NCBI RefSeq assembly: GCF_018155095.1 | Contig: NZ_NAAI01000004.1 | Coordinates: 121,420 to 185,419 of the forward strand | Direction of reading: 5' to 3' | Source of the DNA: Bartonella queenslandensis | Lineage (GTDB): Bacteria > Pseudomonadota > Alphaproteobacteria > Rhizobiales > Rhizobiaceae | Length of the DNA: 64,000 bases | Part shown: positions 12,158 through 21,788 of the stretch, in pieces | Layout of the letters: each line of letters opens with the position of its first letter | Position numbering within the stretch: position 1 is the first letter of the stretch | Program-made: the position numbers and the translations under genes | The notes under the pieces: generated by a model | What the model was told of the DNA's origin: nothing | Databases searched by the model: none | Seen by the model: the letters and a program-made list of their open reading frames with translations, nothing else

Positions 12158-13605
12158 CTCTTTCGGTCCTCTAGAGCTTCTGTTACTTTCAGACGATCTG
12201 AAAAAGGATAGGTTGTTTGTCCTATAATTTGGCCATCTTCATGACCTTTTCCAGCAATGATGAGTGTATCACCAGTTTTCAAAAGCCCCACTGAATAAGA
12301 AATAGCTTCACCGCGATCTGCTATCTCTATTGCTGTTGGTACCGCCTGTAAAATATCCTTACGTATTTTTTCTGGCTTTTCTGTGCGCGGATTATCATCC
12401 GTTACAATCACAATATCCGCTTTATCCGCTGCAATTTTTCCCATCAAAGCTCTTTTTCCTTGATCTCGATCCCCTCCACAACCAAAAACAACAATCAAAC
12501 GCCCTTGCGTAAAGGGACGAACCGACATCAAAACTTGCTCCAAAGCTTCTGGTTTATGCGCATAATCAATATAAACAGGCGCATTATTTTCTGTCTTTCC
12601 AACAAACTCTAAACGACCAGGCGCTCCCTGCAAAATTTCAAGCGCGGGAAAAACCTTATCAGGAGAAATACCTGTTGCAATGGCTAATCCTGCCGCCACA
12701 AGCGCATTGGCCACCTGAAAGTCTCCAGCTAAAGGCAAATCAAATGTATAAATCTTGTTTTCCACACGACACTCAATACACTGTTTTGAACGTTGGTGTT
12801 CAACACGATTAATTGTGATAAAGTGCCCTTTACGTCCAATTGTCAAGACGCGACGGCGTGCTTGTGTAACAGCATCAATAACCTTTTTTGAATAGACATC
12901 ATCAGCAAAAATCAGAGCAGGAGCAGATACAGGCAAAAGTGTATCAAACAACCGCATTTTAGTCCGCAAATAATCCTCTACGCACCTGTGATAATCCATG
13001 TGATCTCGCCCTAAATTGGTAAAGGCCCCTGCCGTTAAACGGACTCCATCAAGTCTTCCTTGATCAAGCCCATGTGAAGAAGCTTCAAGAGCTGTATGGG
13101 TCACACCTTCATGAGAAATTTCACAAAGAAGACGGTGCAAGACGACTGGATCAGGTGTTGTGAGAGAACCATAATCATTCCGCTTAGGAGAAACAACACC
13201 AACCGTTCCTATACTCGCAGCACATAATCCAACATGTGTCCAAATTTGCCGAATAAAAGAAACAACAGATGTTTTACCACTTGTACCCGTCACAGCAACG
13301 ACCGTTTCAGGCTGAGAACCGTAAAAACGTGCTGCTGCTAACGCAAGACTATGACGAACATTCGAAACACGTAAAATTGGAACAGATACATCCTCAACAA
13401 CAGCCTGACAATCCGTAACAATTGCACGCGCTCCACGCTTTATCGCATCATTGATATAGTGTCTTCCATCTCCTGTTTTTCCTTGAACAGCAACAAAAAC
13501 ATAACCCGGCAAGACTTGTCGAGAATCTGCACTGATTCCTGTTATTTCCATTGAACAAAGTTTCTGATCTTCAAAACATTCTGTAAAAACTGTTCCAAAC
13601 AACAT
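12154..13605 (-). CDS. murE: UDP-MurNAc-L-Ala-D-Glu--meso-DAP ligase
   Basis: Adds meso-diaminopimelate to the stem peptide. The 483 residues carry [18 protein letters not shown], the P-loop [28 protein letters not shown] and [13 protein letters not shown]. The [12 protein letters not shown] segment matches the DNPR motif diagnostic of meso-DAP rather than lysine ligases, as expected for a Gram-negative wall. AAAGGTG lies about 9 bases before the ATG. Confidence 0.96.
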   Translation of the reverse strand: MLFGTVFTECFEDQKLCSMEITGISADSRQVLPGYVFVAVQGKTGDGRHYINDAIKRGARAIVTDCQAVVEDVSVPILRVSNVRHSLALAAARFYGSQPETVVAVTGTSGKTSVVSFIRQIWTHVGLCAASIGTVGVVSPKRNDYGSLTTPDPVVLHRLLCEISHEGVTHTALEASSHGLDQGRLDGVRLTAGAFTNLGRDHMDYHRCVEDYLRTKMRLFDTLLPVSAPALIFADDVYSKKVIDAVTQARRRVLTIGRKGHFITINRVEHQRSKQCIECRVENKIYTFDLPLAGDFQVANALVAAGLAIATGISPDKVFPALEILQGAPGRLEFVGKTENNAPVYIDYAHKPEALEQVLMSVRPFTQGRLIVVFGCGGDRDQGKRALMGKIAADKADIVIVTDDNPRTEKPEKIRKDILQAVPTAIEIADRGEAISYSVGLLKTGDTLIIAGKGHEDGQIIGQTTYPFSDRLKVTEALEDRKR

Positions 13606-13628
13606 AACGACGCACCTTTATATTCATT

Positions 13629-15371
13629 TTACCGTTTTTTAACAAAACTTGAATGGCTCTTTTTGCCTAAAAGAGACTCATATTCTTTTTTTAAATCGGG
13701 CTTTACACCAAGAAAACTCGCTGAGCGACGAACAATATTAGCAAGCATTGGTCCAGCATTCATCCCCGCTGTTGCGGAATTTTTTCCCTCTTCTGGCTTA
13801 GGTTCATCAATAATTGTTAAAACAACATAAGCAGGCTCATCAATCGGAAAAGCAGCTAGAAAACTATTGAAATTTTTTGTTTTAGAATATTTTCCATTTT
13901 CAACTTTCTCAGCTGTTCCTGTCTTTCCACCCACCCGATAGCCTTGTACTCTTGCATTACGTCCAGAACCAATATCACTATTTAATTGATAAAGGTAACG
14001 CATATTTTGACTTGTTTTGGCCTGCAAAACCTGTTTTGCATGGCGCAAAGTTTGTTCTTTTGTCCGTTTTAAAAATGTTGGCTCAATCAACCAACCGCCA
14101 TTCATTAAAGCAGCAGCCCCAACGGCTGTTTGCAAGGGTGTTGTTGCCATACCATGCCCAAAAGAAATTGTCATAGAATGGATATCCTTCCAATGATGTG
14201 GCACAATAGGATGCGCAACTTCAGGCAACTCTGTTGTGAGACGATCCAAAAGTCCTAATTTTTGCAAAAAATCACGATGTTTATCAATCCCTATCGCTAA
14301 CGCCTCTTTAGCAGAACCAATATTGGAAGAATAAATAAAAACCTCCCATAACGTTAAGGGACGATTTTTTCCGTGAAAATCATGAATCGTATAGCCACTA
14401 CTTGCTTTTATGGGCTTTGAAGCATCAATAATACTGTTTAAATGAAAAATATCGGAATCAAGGGCCATGGCAGTCGTAAAACTTTTAATGATCGATCCCA
14501 TTTCAAAAGTTCCAGCCGTCATCCGATTAAGACGATCACTTTTTAAAGCTTCAATAGGATTTCCAGGATCAAAATCTGGTAGTGATGCCAAAGCCAAAAC
14601 TTCCCCCGTATGGATATTTAAAATAACAGCGCCTGCTGCAATTGCTTTATAACGCTTCATAGCCTGAATAAGTTCATCATGAACAATTGCCTGAACACGC
14701 AGATCAATCGAAAGTTGAACGTTTTTTAATGATTCTTCTATAGCAAGACCAGCAGCACGCAGAGCACTCAGCCCCGTATCATCGATATATTTTTCCATAC
14801 CCGCAATGCCCTGATTATCTACATTAACCATGCCGAGAATATGGGAAGTTATAGGCCCATTGGGGTAAAAACGACGAATTTCAGTCCGAAAACCAATTCC
14901 AGGAATACCAAGAGCCATAATTTGCGTCTTCTGCATGGGTGTTAACCCACGCTGTATCCAAGAAAAACCAGTTTTTCTTTTTAAACGTTTATAGGTTTCC
15001 TGCCAATTCAGATCAGGTAAAACTGTTGAGAGCAATTCAATTGTTTCATCCACATCAATAATACGTCGTGGTTCAGCAAAAAGTGAATAGGTTTTAATAT
15101 CTGTTGCTAATAAACGACCATTACGATCAACAATATCAGGTCGTGCCATCAATTGAAGAGCGTCTGGTCCCTTAGCTTCTTCAATTTGTCCACCTTCCAA
15201 CCCATAAGAAATAAGGCAAGCCCCTATAATGCCATATAAAATTAAAAAGCAAAACAACGAAAAAAGCAAACGTAGACGACTAGAATAGGAACGATGAACA
15301 GAAACATTATGATCATTCAATGAATTCTTTAAGCGCTTTTTTTTCTGTGAAAATAAAAAGGGCAACTTCAT
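13629..15371 (-). CDS. ftsI: Septal transpeptidase FtsI (PBP3)
   Basis: Class B penicillin-binding protein cross-linking septal peptidoglycan in the periplasm. It has a short cytoplasmic tail, one membrane helix near residues 35-55 (LFCFLILYGIIGACLI), a dimerisation domain starting at MARPDIVDRNGRLLAT, and a transpeptidase domain with the serine motif FEMGSIIKSFT, SSNIGS and KTGTAEK. At 580 residues it is full length. It overlaps ftsL by 4 bases. Confidence 0.97.
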   Translation of the reverse strand: MKLPFLFSQKKKRLKNSLNDHNVSVHRSYSSRLRLLFSLFCFLILYGIIGACLISYGLEGGQIEEAKGPDALQLMARPDIVDRNGRLLATDIKTYSLFAEPRRIIDVDETIELLSTVLPDLNWQETYKRLKRKTGFSWIQRGLTPMQKTQIMALGIPGIGFRTEIRRFYPNGPITSHILGMVNVDNQGIAGMEKYIDDTGLSALRAAGLAIEESLKNVQLSIDLRVQAIVHDELIQAMKRYKAIAAGAVILNIHTGEVLALASLPDFDPGNPIEALKSDRLNRMTAGTFEMGSIIKSFTTAMALDSDIFHLNSIIDASKPIKASSGYTIHDFHGKNRPLTLWEVFIYSSNIGSAKEALAIGIDKHRDFLQKLGLLDRLTTELPEVAHPIVPHHWKDIHSMTISFGHGMATTPLQTAVGAAALMNGGWLIEPTFLKRTKEQTLRHAKQVLQAKTSQNMRYLYQLNSDIGSGRNARVQGYRVGGKTGTAEKVENGKYSKTKNFNSFLAAFPIDEPAYVVLTIIDEPKPEEGKNSATAGMNAGPMLANIVRRSASFLGVKPDLKKEYESLLGKKSHSSFVKKR

Positions 15372-15775
15372 CGCTGTACGCCTTTTTGAACAACAGCATT
15401 GACTTGAGAAGCTTGATTATTTGCCCAAGTATCTTGATTATCTTCCAAGATATTTTGTTTAATTATTTCTTCAATTGGATCATGTTTTCGTAGCGGAATG
15501 TCTTTAAACTCCACGATTTGACGTGGCTGTATAACCTCTAACCCAAGTTCTTTTTGATAACGTTTTGCAAGTTTTTGCATACGTGAAGGCTTTATCATGA
15601 CAGCCCACTCAGCATGAAGCAAACTCACCGTATTTTTTGCTGCAGCAATTTCATGCTCAAGATGACGAACCTCACTCATTCGTTTTTGAACATCATATTT
15701 TACCTTATAAGTAAGCCCTGCCATACAAATCATAATCATCACTAAAATCATATCAAATGTACGGAAAACTGTCAT
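15368..15775 (-). CDS. ftsL: Cell division protein FtsL
   Basis: Small bitopic divisome protein of 135 residues: a membrane helix at the very N-terminus ([19 protein letters not shown]) followed by a coiled-coil stretch (about residues 30-75). FtsL sequences are poorly conserved. The identification rests on topology, size and its fixed place between rsmH and ftsI, with 4-base overlaps on both sides. It would act with FtsB/FtsQ to activate FtsW/FtsI. Confidence 0.88.
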   Translation of the reverse strand: MTVFRTFDMILVMIMICMAGLTYKVKYDVQKRMSEVRHLEHEIAAAKNTVSLLHAEWAVMIKPSRMQKLAKRYQKELGLEVIQPRQIVEFKDIPLRKHDPIEEIIKQNILEDNQDTWANNQASQVNAVVQKGVQR

Positions 15776-16770
15776 TTCTTGCCACCTTCAAAACTGGCAA
15801 TTTCTGCTAAACCAAATAATTTCATATCTTCTGCAAGAGCCTCTGCGTCAGTTCTCACCCCCATACGTAATCTTGCAGAACGTGAACGAGGATTTTTCTG
15901 TAACTCCTCTTTATTGGCCGTTATTCCTCCTTTAAACAAAGGGAAAAATGTTGCTGGCGAATGCTTTATTTCAGGCAAATAACGTGATCTTATACATGCT
16001 CCAGAACGAGCCGAAAAAAATCTTTTGACCATACGATCTTCAAGAGAATGAAAACTGACAACCCCCAAACGGCCTCCAGCTTTTAAAACGCGTTCAGCAG
16101 CAAATAAACCACGTGCTAATTCGCCCATTTCATCATTAACATAGATACGAAGAGCCTGAAATACATGTGTTGCAGGATGAATGCGATCTCCTGGCTTACG
16201 CCCTACCAACGCTTCAATAGCATAGGCCAAATCACCTGTACGCAAAAAAGGCTGAACAACACGACGCTTTTCAATCATTCGTGCAATTCGCCCTGCATAA
16301 CGCTCTTCTCCTAATACCTTAAAAATACGCGCTAACTCCTTTGCTTTTAAATGATTAACAACATCGCTAGCTGTAAAACCCGTCTGAGCCATTCGCATAT
16401 CTAAGGGACCATCTTTTTGAAAAGAAAATCCTCTTTCTGCTTCGTCAAGCTGCATTGAAGAGACACCGATATCCAAAATAACCGCATCCACCTTCTCTTT
16501 AATGACACGATCGAGCTTTGAAAATTCCGTATGGATCAAACGAAGCCGTGGAAAAAATTCATCAACTAGAGATTGTCCCGCATCAATGGCATGAGGATCA
16601 CGATCAAGAGCAATCACTTCCGCCCCTGCCTTTAACAAAGCGCGCGTATAACCACCAGCACCAAAGGTGCCATCAATCACTTTTGCTCCAACCAATGGCA
16701 TAAGCCCAGCCAAAACTGGCTGCAACAACACTGGAATATGGCGTTCAGCTCTTTGATCCTGTTTTGTCAA
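15772..16770 (-). CDS. rsmH: 16S rRNA m4C1402 methyltransferase RsmH
   Basis: SAM-dependent methyltransferase (formerly MraW) modifying C1402 in the ribosomal decoding centre. The 332 residues begin with [10 protein letters not shown], then [14 protein letters not shown] (SAM motif I), [20 protein letters not shown] and [19 protein letters not shown], all typical. It is the first gene of the cluster here. No mraZ precedes it; the next feature upstream is RNase P RNA. Confidence 0.97.
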   Translation of the reverse strand: MTKQDQRAERHIPVLLQPVLAGLMPLVGAKVIDGTFGAGGYTRALLKAGAEVIALDRDPHAIDAGQSLVDEFFPRLRLIHTEFSKLDRVIKEKVDAVILDIGVSSMQLDEAERGFSFQKDGPLDMRMAQTGFTASDVVNHLKAKELARIFKVLGEERYAGRIARMIEKRRVVQPFLRTGDLAYAIEALVGRKPGDRIHPATHVFQALRIYVNDEMGELARGLFAAERVLKAGGRLGVVSFHSLEDRMVKRFFSARSGACIRSRYLPEIKHSPATFFPLFKGGITANKEELQKNPRSRSARLRMGVRTDAEALAEDMKLFGLAEIASFEGGKK

Positions 16771-17045
16771 AATAATCCGTCTTGAAGTTATGCTGTTTCA
16801 AATCAACAGCGCTCTCATGGCAACCGCTACCAGAATAACCTAACCCTCAACTTTCATATTAATCACCATGAAAGAAAAAAATTAAAGATATTCCAAGACA
16901 CATCCTAACGTATTATACTTAAAGAAATGTTATAATTTTTCAAAACACTCTTTAATTCAAGTGTTCATTTAAAACGCAGACTCCACTCCATATAAAGACC
17001 ACATGTCATTGATCATAAAAAAATATTGCGTATCATCCATGAAAT

Positions 17046-17437
17046 ATCAGTCGGCCTATAAGCCGGGTTCTGTAGTAAAGCTTGTGCTTTACATGGCAAC
17101 CATTCATCTGGGACGGATGTTACCACCCGCCTCGTGCAACCTACCCGAATGACTCGCCCGGAAATCGGCTGCAAATTAAATCTTGCACGTCATTTCTATT
17201 TGGTCTTGCTCCCGGTGGGGTTTACCTTGCCACATTCATTACTGAATGTGCGGTGGGCTCTTACTCCACCCTTTCACCCTTACCTATAAAAATAGGCGGT
17301 TTACTTTCTGTGGCACTTTCCCTAGGGTCACCCCCGCCGGGTGTTACCCGGCACCGTTTTTCCATGGAGCCCGGACTTTCCTCACCTGCCGCTTTTCAGC
17401 ATTGGACAAGCGCGGCTGCCCAGCCGACTGACGCATT
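17046..17437 (-). ncRNA. rnpB: RNase P RNA, bacterial type A
   Basis: Catalytic RNA that trims tRNA 5' leaders. On the minus strand the 3' part reads ACAGAACCCGGCTTATAGG, the universal RNase P 3' segment, followed by CCGACTGA. That end pairs with TCAGTCGG near the 5' end to close helix P1. Internal conserved blocks are present, such as the complement of GGGTGTTACCCGGC and of CGAATGACTCGCCCGG. Ends were set from the P1 pairing and are approximate by a few bases. Confidence 0.93.
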
Positions 17438-17464
17438 AATTTATAAAACATTTTCTGCTCCGTG

Positions 17465-17495
17465 AAAATAGCATCTTAAAATATTTTATAGTCAA
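17465..17495 (-). promoter_or_regulatory. Putative sigma-70 promoter of rnpB
   Basis: On the minus strand TTGACT (17495-17490) is followed, 19 bases later, by TATTTT preceded by TGC, an extended -10 form. Transcription would begin near 17458, about 20 bases before the mature RNA. The spacer is longer than ideal. Confidence 0.45.
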
Positions 17496-17506
17496 CTTCT
17501 TTCATA

Positions 17507-17536
17507 AAGACGTCCTTATTTAAGACGTCCTTATTT
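17507..17536. repeat. 15-bp tandem duplication at gene end
   Basis: Two perfect adjacent copies of AAGACGTCCTTATTT lie between the rnpB promoter and the stop codon of the transglycosylase gene. The second copy contains that stop codon (17531-17533). It looks like a recent slippage duplication. Confidence 0.8.
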
Positions 17537-18040
17537 TAATGAAGCCAAATATATTTTCACTTTTTCGCAATATTTTGCTGAAATGGAATTCATTTTTTTT
17601 GCCCCATGACCCGCGTTATACTTAAGGATTGTACCACACGTACTTCCACCGCTGAGTTTATAGGCCCGCGCCAAATAACGCATACCATATTCAAGATTGG
17701 TCGCAGGATCGTACAAATCTTTTACAGAACCACTAAAGCCCAACCCACGCGCCGTAGAGGGTTTTATTTGCATCAAACCTATTTCGCCCGCAGCCCCTTT
17801 TATGCTCGCCTTATAATTACTTTCAACTTTTACAACAGCATGTGCTAAATTAACGGGAACATTATGCTTAGTTGCAAGTTTCTGAATAAGGAACTCATAA
17901 GGACGAGCAGGTGTTTTAGAGGCAACAATCTCTGAGCCTTCTTTTGATTCTGCAACATTTAAGGCACTATGAGTCCAGCTTATATCAAATATAAAAAATA
18001 CAGCACACGCTGTATTTAACAAGATTTTCAAAAATTGCAT
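17531..18040 (-). CDS. Small lytic transglycosylase (SLT domain)
   Basis: Probable periplasmic muramidase cleaving peptidoglycan between MurNAc and GlcNAc. A signal peptide (MQFLKILLNTACAVFFIFDISWTHSA, given in two overlapping parts by eye) precedes the SLT fold. Catalytic glutamate motif VVKVESNYKASIKGAAGEIGL, MQIKPSTARGLG and YNAGHG are clear. From the ATG at 18040, which has GAGAAAG upstream, it is about 169 residues, much smaller than Slt70 and closer to VirB1-like or phage transglycosylases. It stands alone, so a link to a secretion system is not shown. Confidence 0.85.
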   Translation of the reverse strand: MQFLKILLNTACAVFFIFDISWTHSALNVAESKEGSEIVASKTPARPYEFLIQKLATKHNVPVNLAHAVVKVESNYKASIKGAAGEIGLMQIKPSTARGLGFSGSVKDLYDPATNLEYGMRYLARAYKLSGGSTCGTILKYNAGHGAKKMNSISAKYCEKVKIYLASLK

Positions 18041-19439
18041 TTTCTTTCTCTTTACAACATTCTCAAATTCTATCCGCAAATAATTTGCAAGCGTATTGTA
18101 CAAAAAAAGAAAGCAAAAGAACGGCTTGAAAAAGGAAATACTAAGACAATTTCAAGATAAAATCCTGTAGCAAAAGAAAATCTCTTTATGCACAAATTAT
18201 AAATCTCTCTATATCATAAAATAAAAAAAATAAAGAGAATATATTTGATCTTATAGTATATTCAATAAAATGATATACTCTATATATCTCTATTATTTCT
18301 GCTGTATCACTCAATTTCTATAGTACAAAATAGCAATAAAGATACATAATATTTTTTACAAATGATGATTAAATTCTTTATTAAGATCAATTCTACAAAG
18401 TAATGCAGAGACAAGACAATCTTTACCAAAGATCCCCGATATTGAAAAAAATTTTACAAAAAATAAAAACCATTATTAATGCTTCCCACTCGCCAATAAA
18501 TGCCCACAATACTTTTTATACCCTATAAACCATCAACCAAAGACAATCAAAAAACCTATCATTGTGCATAAAAAGCTCATAGATATATAAAATATTCACA
18601 CTCTTTACGCATTCAAAATATTACAATAGCCTTTGATATTTGAGATGACTCAAAAAAGCTTTTTACTCCTTTCTAAAAAGAGCTTTTATCCACAAAAGCT
18701 CGTCGCTTTGTGTTGTGCAAAAACTGCTTTTGATTGCTTTAACAGATTGAAAAAAAGAGAATTTCGCAATATGCGAGATCCTTACTTCACATGTAAAATG
18801 ATAAATGAACGTTATAAAATAATATCTTTTTTATTCCTACAACAAAGCTTAACGATTATTTTTGTCTGTTTTTTAATTCTCGAAAATGCAATCCCCTCAA
18901 AGCCTTTTGAAGGAAAATGGATCTCTCATCCTCATCCAAATATTTTTTGCCTGATCCTAGATTAACATCTTACCAGCCTTACGCCTCATCTCCAGAAACT
19001 ATACAAGTAAATCAACACCTAAAATCTGCAAGAAAAAGGTAACTCAAGCCTTTTGAGAATTTTCGATCTTCCTATCAAACAAGAAATAACGGGCATATAA
19101 AATTGTGCTTAACGTGTTTTGTTACAGCAATTCATGCCTTTTCTTTTCTACAAATGAACGCTCTCAGATTATTCTCACCCTTTATGAAAATACTGCCTTG
19201 ATTTGAGCTGTTTTTATTCCTTTTGTTATTTTAGCCATCGATAATGGGAATTCATCTGAAGCGTCACCGACAAACTTGCGACCACTCTTATAATGATCGC
19301 AACCCTATTTTTATTTTGATTGATTACCTTCCAAATAAGATAATTTTTCTAATTATTTTACAAATTAATTATTTCTCTCGCGCCTTGCAAAACTTTACAA
19401 AAAGCTCTGCCCCTTAAAATAAAATCCAAAAGCGCGACT
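18041..19439. other. Gene-poor AT-rich interval
   Basis: About 1.4 kb with no supported gene. A plus-strand frame at 18633-18965 (110 codons) has no ribosome site and no recognisable domain. A weak imperfect hairpin (19276-19302) followed by T-rich DNA could be a leftover plus-strand terminator. The composition suggests decayed sequence. Confidence 0.6.
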
Positions 19440-19814
19440 TTAAAAATAAGCATTCGCAATGGCTGGACGAGACATTGCTTTTGAGAGAGCCATAGCAACA
19501 GTTTCACCAAACTTATGCGCCTTCTCACGACTCTGACCATTTCCAGCAGCAAATGAAATCGCATCGCGACGCACTTGCTCAATAAACTGTTCTTGCTGTT
19601 GAGGACTCATCTTAGAAAGATGCACAATAATATCTGGGAAAGCCATCGACCATCTCTCTAGCAACCACTCCTCTGTTACCTCAACCTGTTGAGAAGAAGA
19701 GGTGTAACTGGAAAAAAACTTTTGAACAACAACACTGCGAGATGCAAAAACGCTAATGCCCAAAATAAGAAACATAAATAAAATTAAAGCAATACGACTG
19801 GAGAAAAATCCCAT
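19440..19814 (-). CDS. Hypothetical membrane-anchored protein
   Basis: I do not recognise the family. The 124-residue product begins with a hydrophobic segment (ALILFMFLILGISVFA) that is a signal anchor or uncleaved signal. A polar, glutamine-rich helical region follows (MSPQQQEQFIEQVRRDAIS) and an alanine-rich C-terminus. The rest is probably periplasmic. Coding-like composition, a plausible start and lack of overlap support a real gene. It stands alone between decayed DNA and the small RNA candidate. Confidence 0.62.
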   Translation of the reverse strand: MGFFSSRIALILFMFLILGISVFASRSVVVQKFFSSYTSSSQQVEVTEEWLLERWSMAFPDIIVHLSKMSPQQQEQFIEQVRRDAISFAAGNGQSREKAHKFGETVAMALSKAMSRPAIANAYF

Positions 19815-20031
19815 TATCTCTTACCTAAAGATTACAGAATCAAACACAGATTCCCTTTATAACATTCAACGATTTTTCAATAAAGAAAAACTCTCATCAT
19901 TGAAAATGAATTCGATAACACTAACCACTCAATAAACTCTTATCCCCCTAGTACGACAAACTACACAACAGTAAATGCCACGCCTTTTAAGGCTCTTGAG
20001 AACACCTTACAAAACCCTAAAAATAATTTAC

Positions 20032-20064
20032 AAAAAAACCTGACTGAGGAAATCCTCAGTCAGG
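20032..20064 (-). terminator. Rho-independent terminator of the small RNA
   Basis: Perfect inverted repeat CCTGACTGAGGA / TCCTCAGTCAGG (20039-20064) with a 2-base spacer. On the minus strand it is followed by TTTTTTT. No protein gene ends nearby on that strand, so it should terminate an RNA transcribed from the right. Confidence 0.85.
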
Positions 20065-20155
20065 CCAGACAATCTAGGGGATCCACGCGGGGGGGGGGGG
20101 AGGAGGTTCCCCGATCGTCTTCTCGCATCAACCACTAAGATAGCCGATGCAATAT
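20032..20155 (-). ncRNA. Putative CCUCCU-motif small RNA
   Basis: Read on the minus strand, three hairpins follow one another. The first is TTGCATC/GATGCGA (20152-20123). The second has a GGGGA/TCCCC stem (20112-20077) whose loop carries CCTCCT running into 12 C. The third is a 12-bp perfect stem followed by seven T. The arrangement, with CCUCCUCCC displayed in a loop before a terminator, resembles the cuckoo/CcsR/alpha-r14 small RNAs of Rhizobiales, which carry anti-Shine-Dalgarno motifs. No open frame is present. The 5' end and promoter are not clear; family membership is inference. Confidence 0.6.
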
Positions 20156-20809
20156 CCTTGCTATGGAATAAAATGCTTTAAACAACAAGAAATTCTTATC
20201 ATCTTCTACGTAAAAAAACACAAAAGGATTATAAATTGTTTAAAAATGGTAAAATTTAGGCAAAAAAAATTCAAAATGACCCAATTTGAAGCAATTTTAT
20301 TCCAAGAAACATCAATCAGAATCGACAACCATTATAATTTTTTATTATAACCTCTTTCACAACTCTGGTGATCATAGTTAAAAAACAAGCAATCTATATA
20401 TTTATCTTATAAAAATAAAACATAGAATCAGCAGAATCACTTGCCAACAGCGATCGCTACAAAAAAATAGTTTTTAAATATTATAGGACAAAAGTAGAAA
20501 CATCTGTTCAAAAGAATAGATGAATTATTTTAATAAAAACAATAACTTAAATAGAAAAAAATCCTTATCTATCTTCATGAAAATTTCTGAAAATAACCCT
20601 TTAAAAGTATTGTCAAATCTCTTACGCAATAACATCACAATAACGTCAATGAAGAATTTTAAAAGCTTACGAAAAAACGAGAACTCTAAAGCTATTATTT
20701 CAAATCATACCCTATGATCATTCTTACGATAAACTATCTCACAATAGCCAACACATCCCTCTATGTTATTTAGAAACATCAGAGACTAAAGCACGTTAAC
20801 GAATGCAAC
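20156..20809. other. Gene-free AT-rich interval
   Basis: About 650 bases with no supported gene. A 65-codon plus-strand frame at 20520 is made almost wholly of K, N, S and I codons and has no ribosome site. The left part should contain the promoter of the small RNA ending at 20032, but I see no good -35/-10 pair. Confidence 0.5.
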
Positions 20810-21748
20810 TTATGCAAAATCTACTTGTTTATCTTTGATATCATCAACCAATAAACGTGGATCACGAGCAAGCCAAAGTGTAACCATGCATTCCTCATTG
20901 TTTTTATTTTGTATAGGAGTAAGATGAATCGTTTGTTCTAAAATAAGTCGCGAATTTTTAAGCCATTGTTCTATTTGTAAAGCCGAAAATCCAAGACGCG
21001 TATGCACTTGATCAGAATGTAAGGATTCAGCTTTATGATAACAAAAATCCACGATCAATAAACGCCCATGAGGACGTAAAATACCTGATATCTTATGAAG
21101 AACCATTTCAGGATTTTCAAAAAAATGTAAAACCCAATGAAGAATGACTAAATCAAAAGTTGTATCTCCAACCGGCAAATGCAAAACATCACGATCAAGC
21201 ACAATTTCAATCGCATGCGTATAAAGGCCAGAAAACAATTTTAAGACAGAATCTCCACCTATTCCAATATTCAGCATCGTCTGAAATGGCTTATCACCTA
21301 CGATTTTAAGTAAAGCATTTTCCACACCATGATCTGCTATATAGAATGATCGTAAAACATCCCATTGCAACGTATTTTGTAAAAAATGCTGCTTTTTTGT
21401 TTTTTGACGCTGCTTTTTGACATCCTTCAAACGTTCTAAATCATGCGCTAACAACACATCGTGCTGCGGCAAAGCCGAAAGAATGCCTTTCACAATGTCT
21501 TTACCCCAAAATTCACGACAAAGCTTAAAATAAAGACAACCTCCCTTCTGATAACGCTCAATCAATCGTGCTTCGTACAATAAACATAAATATCGTGAGA
21601 TACACGCTTGTGACTGATCAAGGATAAAAACAAAATCAGGGATTGTTAAATCTTCATGATGCAAAAGCCTAAGAACACGTAAATGGCTCACTTCTGTTAC
21701 CGCTTTCAGCAGCACAATCATTGCATCTAAACTTGTACTTTTTTTCAT
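20810..21748 (-). CDS. ArsR-type regulator fused to a methyltransferase-like domain
   Basis: A winged-helix ArsR domain fills roughly residues 1-95 (EVSHLRVLRLLHHEDLTIPDF, SQACISRYLCLL). A methyltransferase-like domain follows, ending in ILRPHGRLLIVDF and RLGFSALQIEQWL. The layout matches alphaproteobacterial ArsR/SAM-methyltransferase regulators related to SahR, which control methionine/SAM-cycle genes. SAM motif I is eroded (LNIGIGGDS instead of LD.GTGTG), and about 30 residues expected after the next strand appear missing (VLDRDVLHLPVGD follows directly). SAM binding may be lost. GGGGGAA lies before the ATG. Confidence 0.85.
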   Translation of the reverse strand: MKKSTSLDAMIVLLKAVTEVSHLRVLRLLHHEDLTIPDFVFILDQSQACISRYLCLLYEARLIERYQKGGCLYFKLCREFWGKDIVKGILSALPQHDVLLAHDLERLKDVKKQRQKTKKQHFLQNTLQWDVLRSFYIADHGVENALLKIVGDKPFQTMLNIGIGGDSVLKLFSGLYTHAIEIVLDRDVLHLPVGDTTFDLVILHWVLHFFENPEMVLHKISGILRPHGRLLIVDFCYHKAESLHSDQVHTRLGFSALQIEQWLKNSRLILEQTIHLTPIQNKNNEECMVTLWLARDPRLLVDDIKDKQVDFA

Positions 21749-21766
21749 AATTCCCCCTTAAACTCT

Positions 21767-21788
21767 CCTATAAACATTTGTTTATAGG
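21767..21788. promoter_or_regulatory. Perfect 22-bp palindrome, probable ArsR operator
   Basis: CCTATAAACA, two bases, then its exact reverse complement TGTTTATAGG. It lies 18 bases upstream of the ArsR-methyltransferase start codon, where a homodimeric winged-helix repressor would be expected to bind for autoregulation. Confidence 0.7.

Noticed and set aside
17082..17465. Plus-strand open frames of up to 127 codons
   Set aside because: They lie antisense to RNase P RNA, whose conserved core explains the lack of stops.
18633..18965. Plus-strand frame of 110 codons
   Set aside because: No ribosome site, no recognisable domain, and erratic hydrophobic/polar composition in decayed DNA.
19276..19302. 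Imperfect hairpin TTGCGACC/GATCGCAA followed by T-rich DNA
   Set aside because: One mismatch in a short stem and no plus-strand gene upstream; too weak to list as a terminator.
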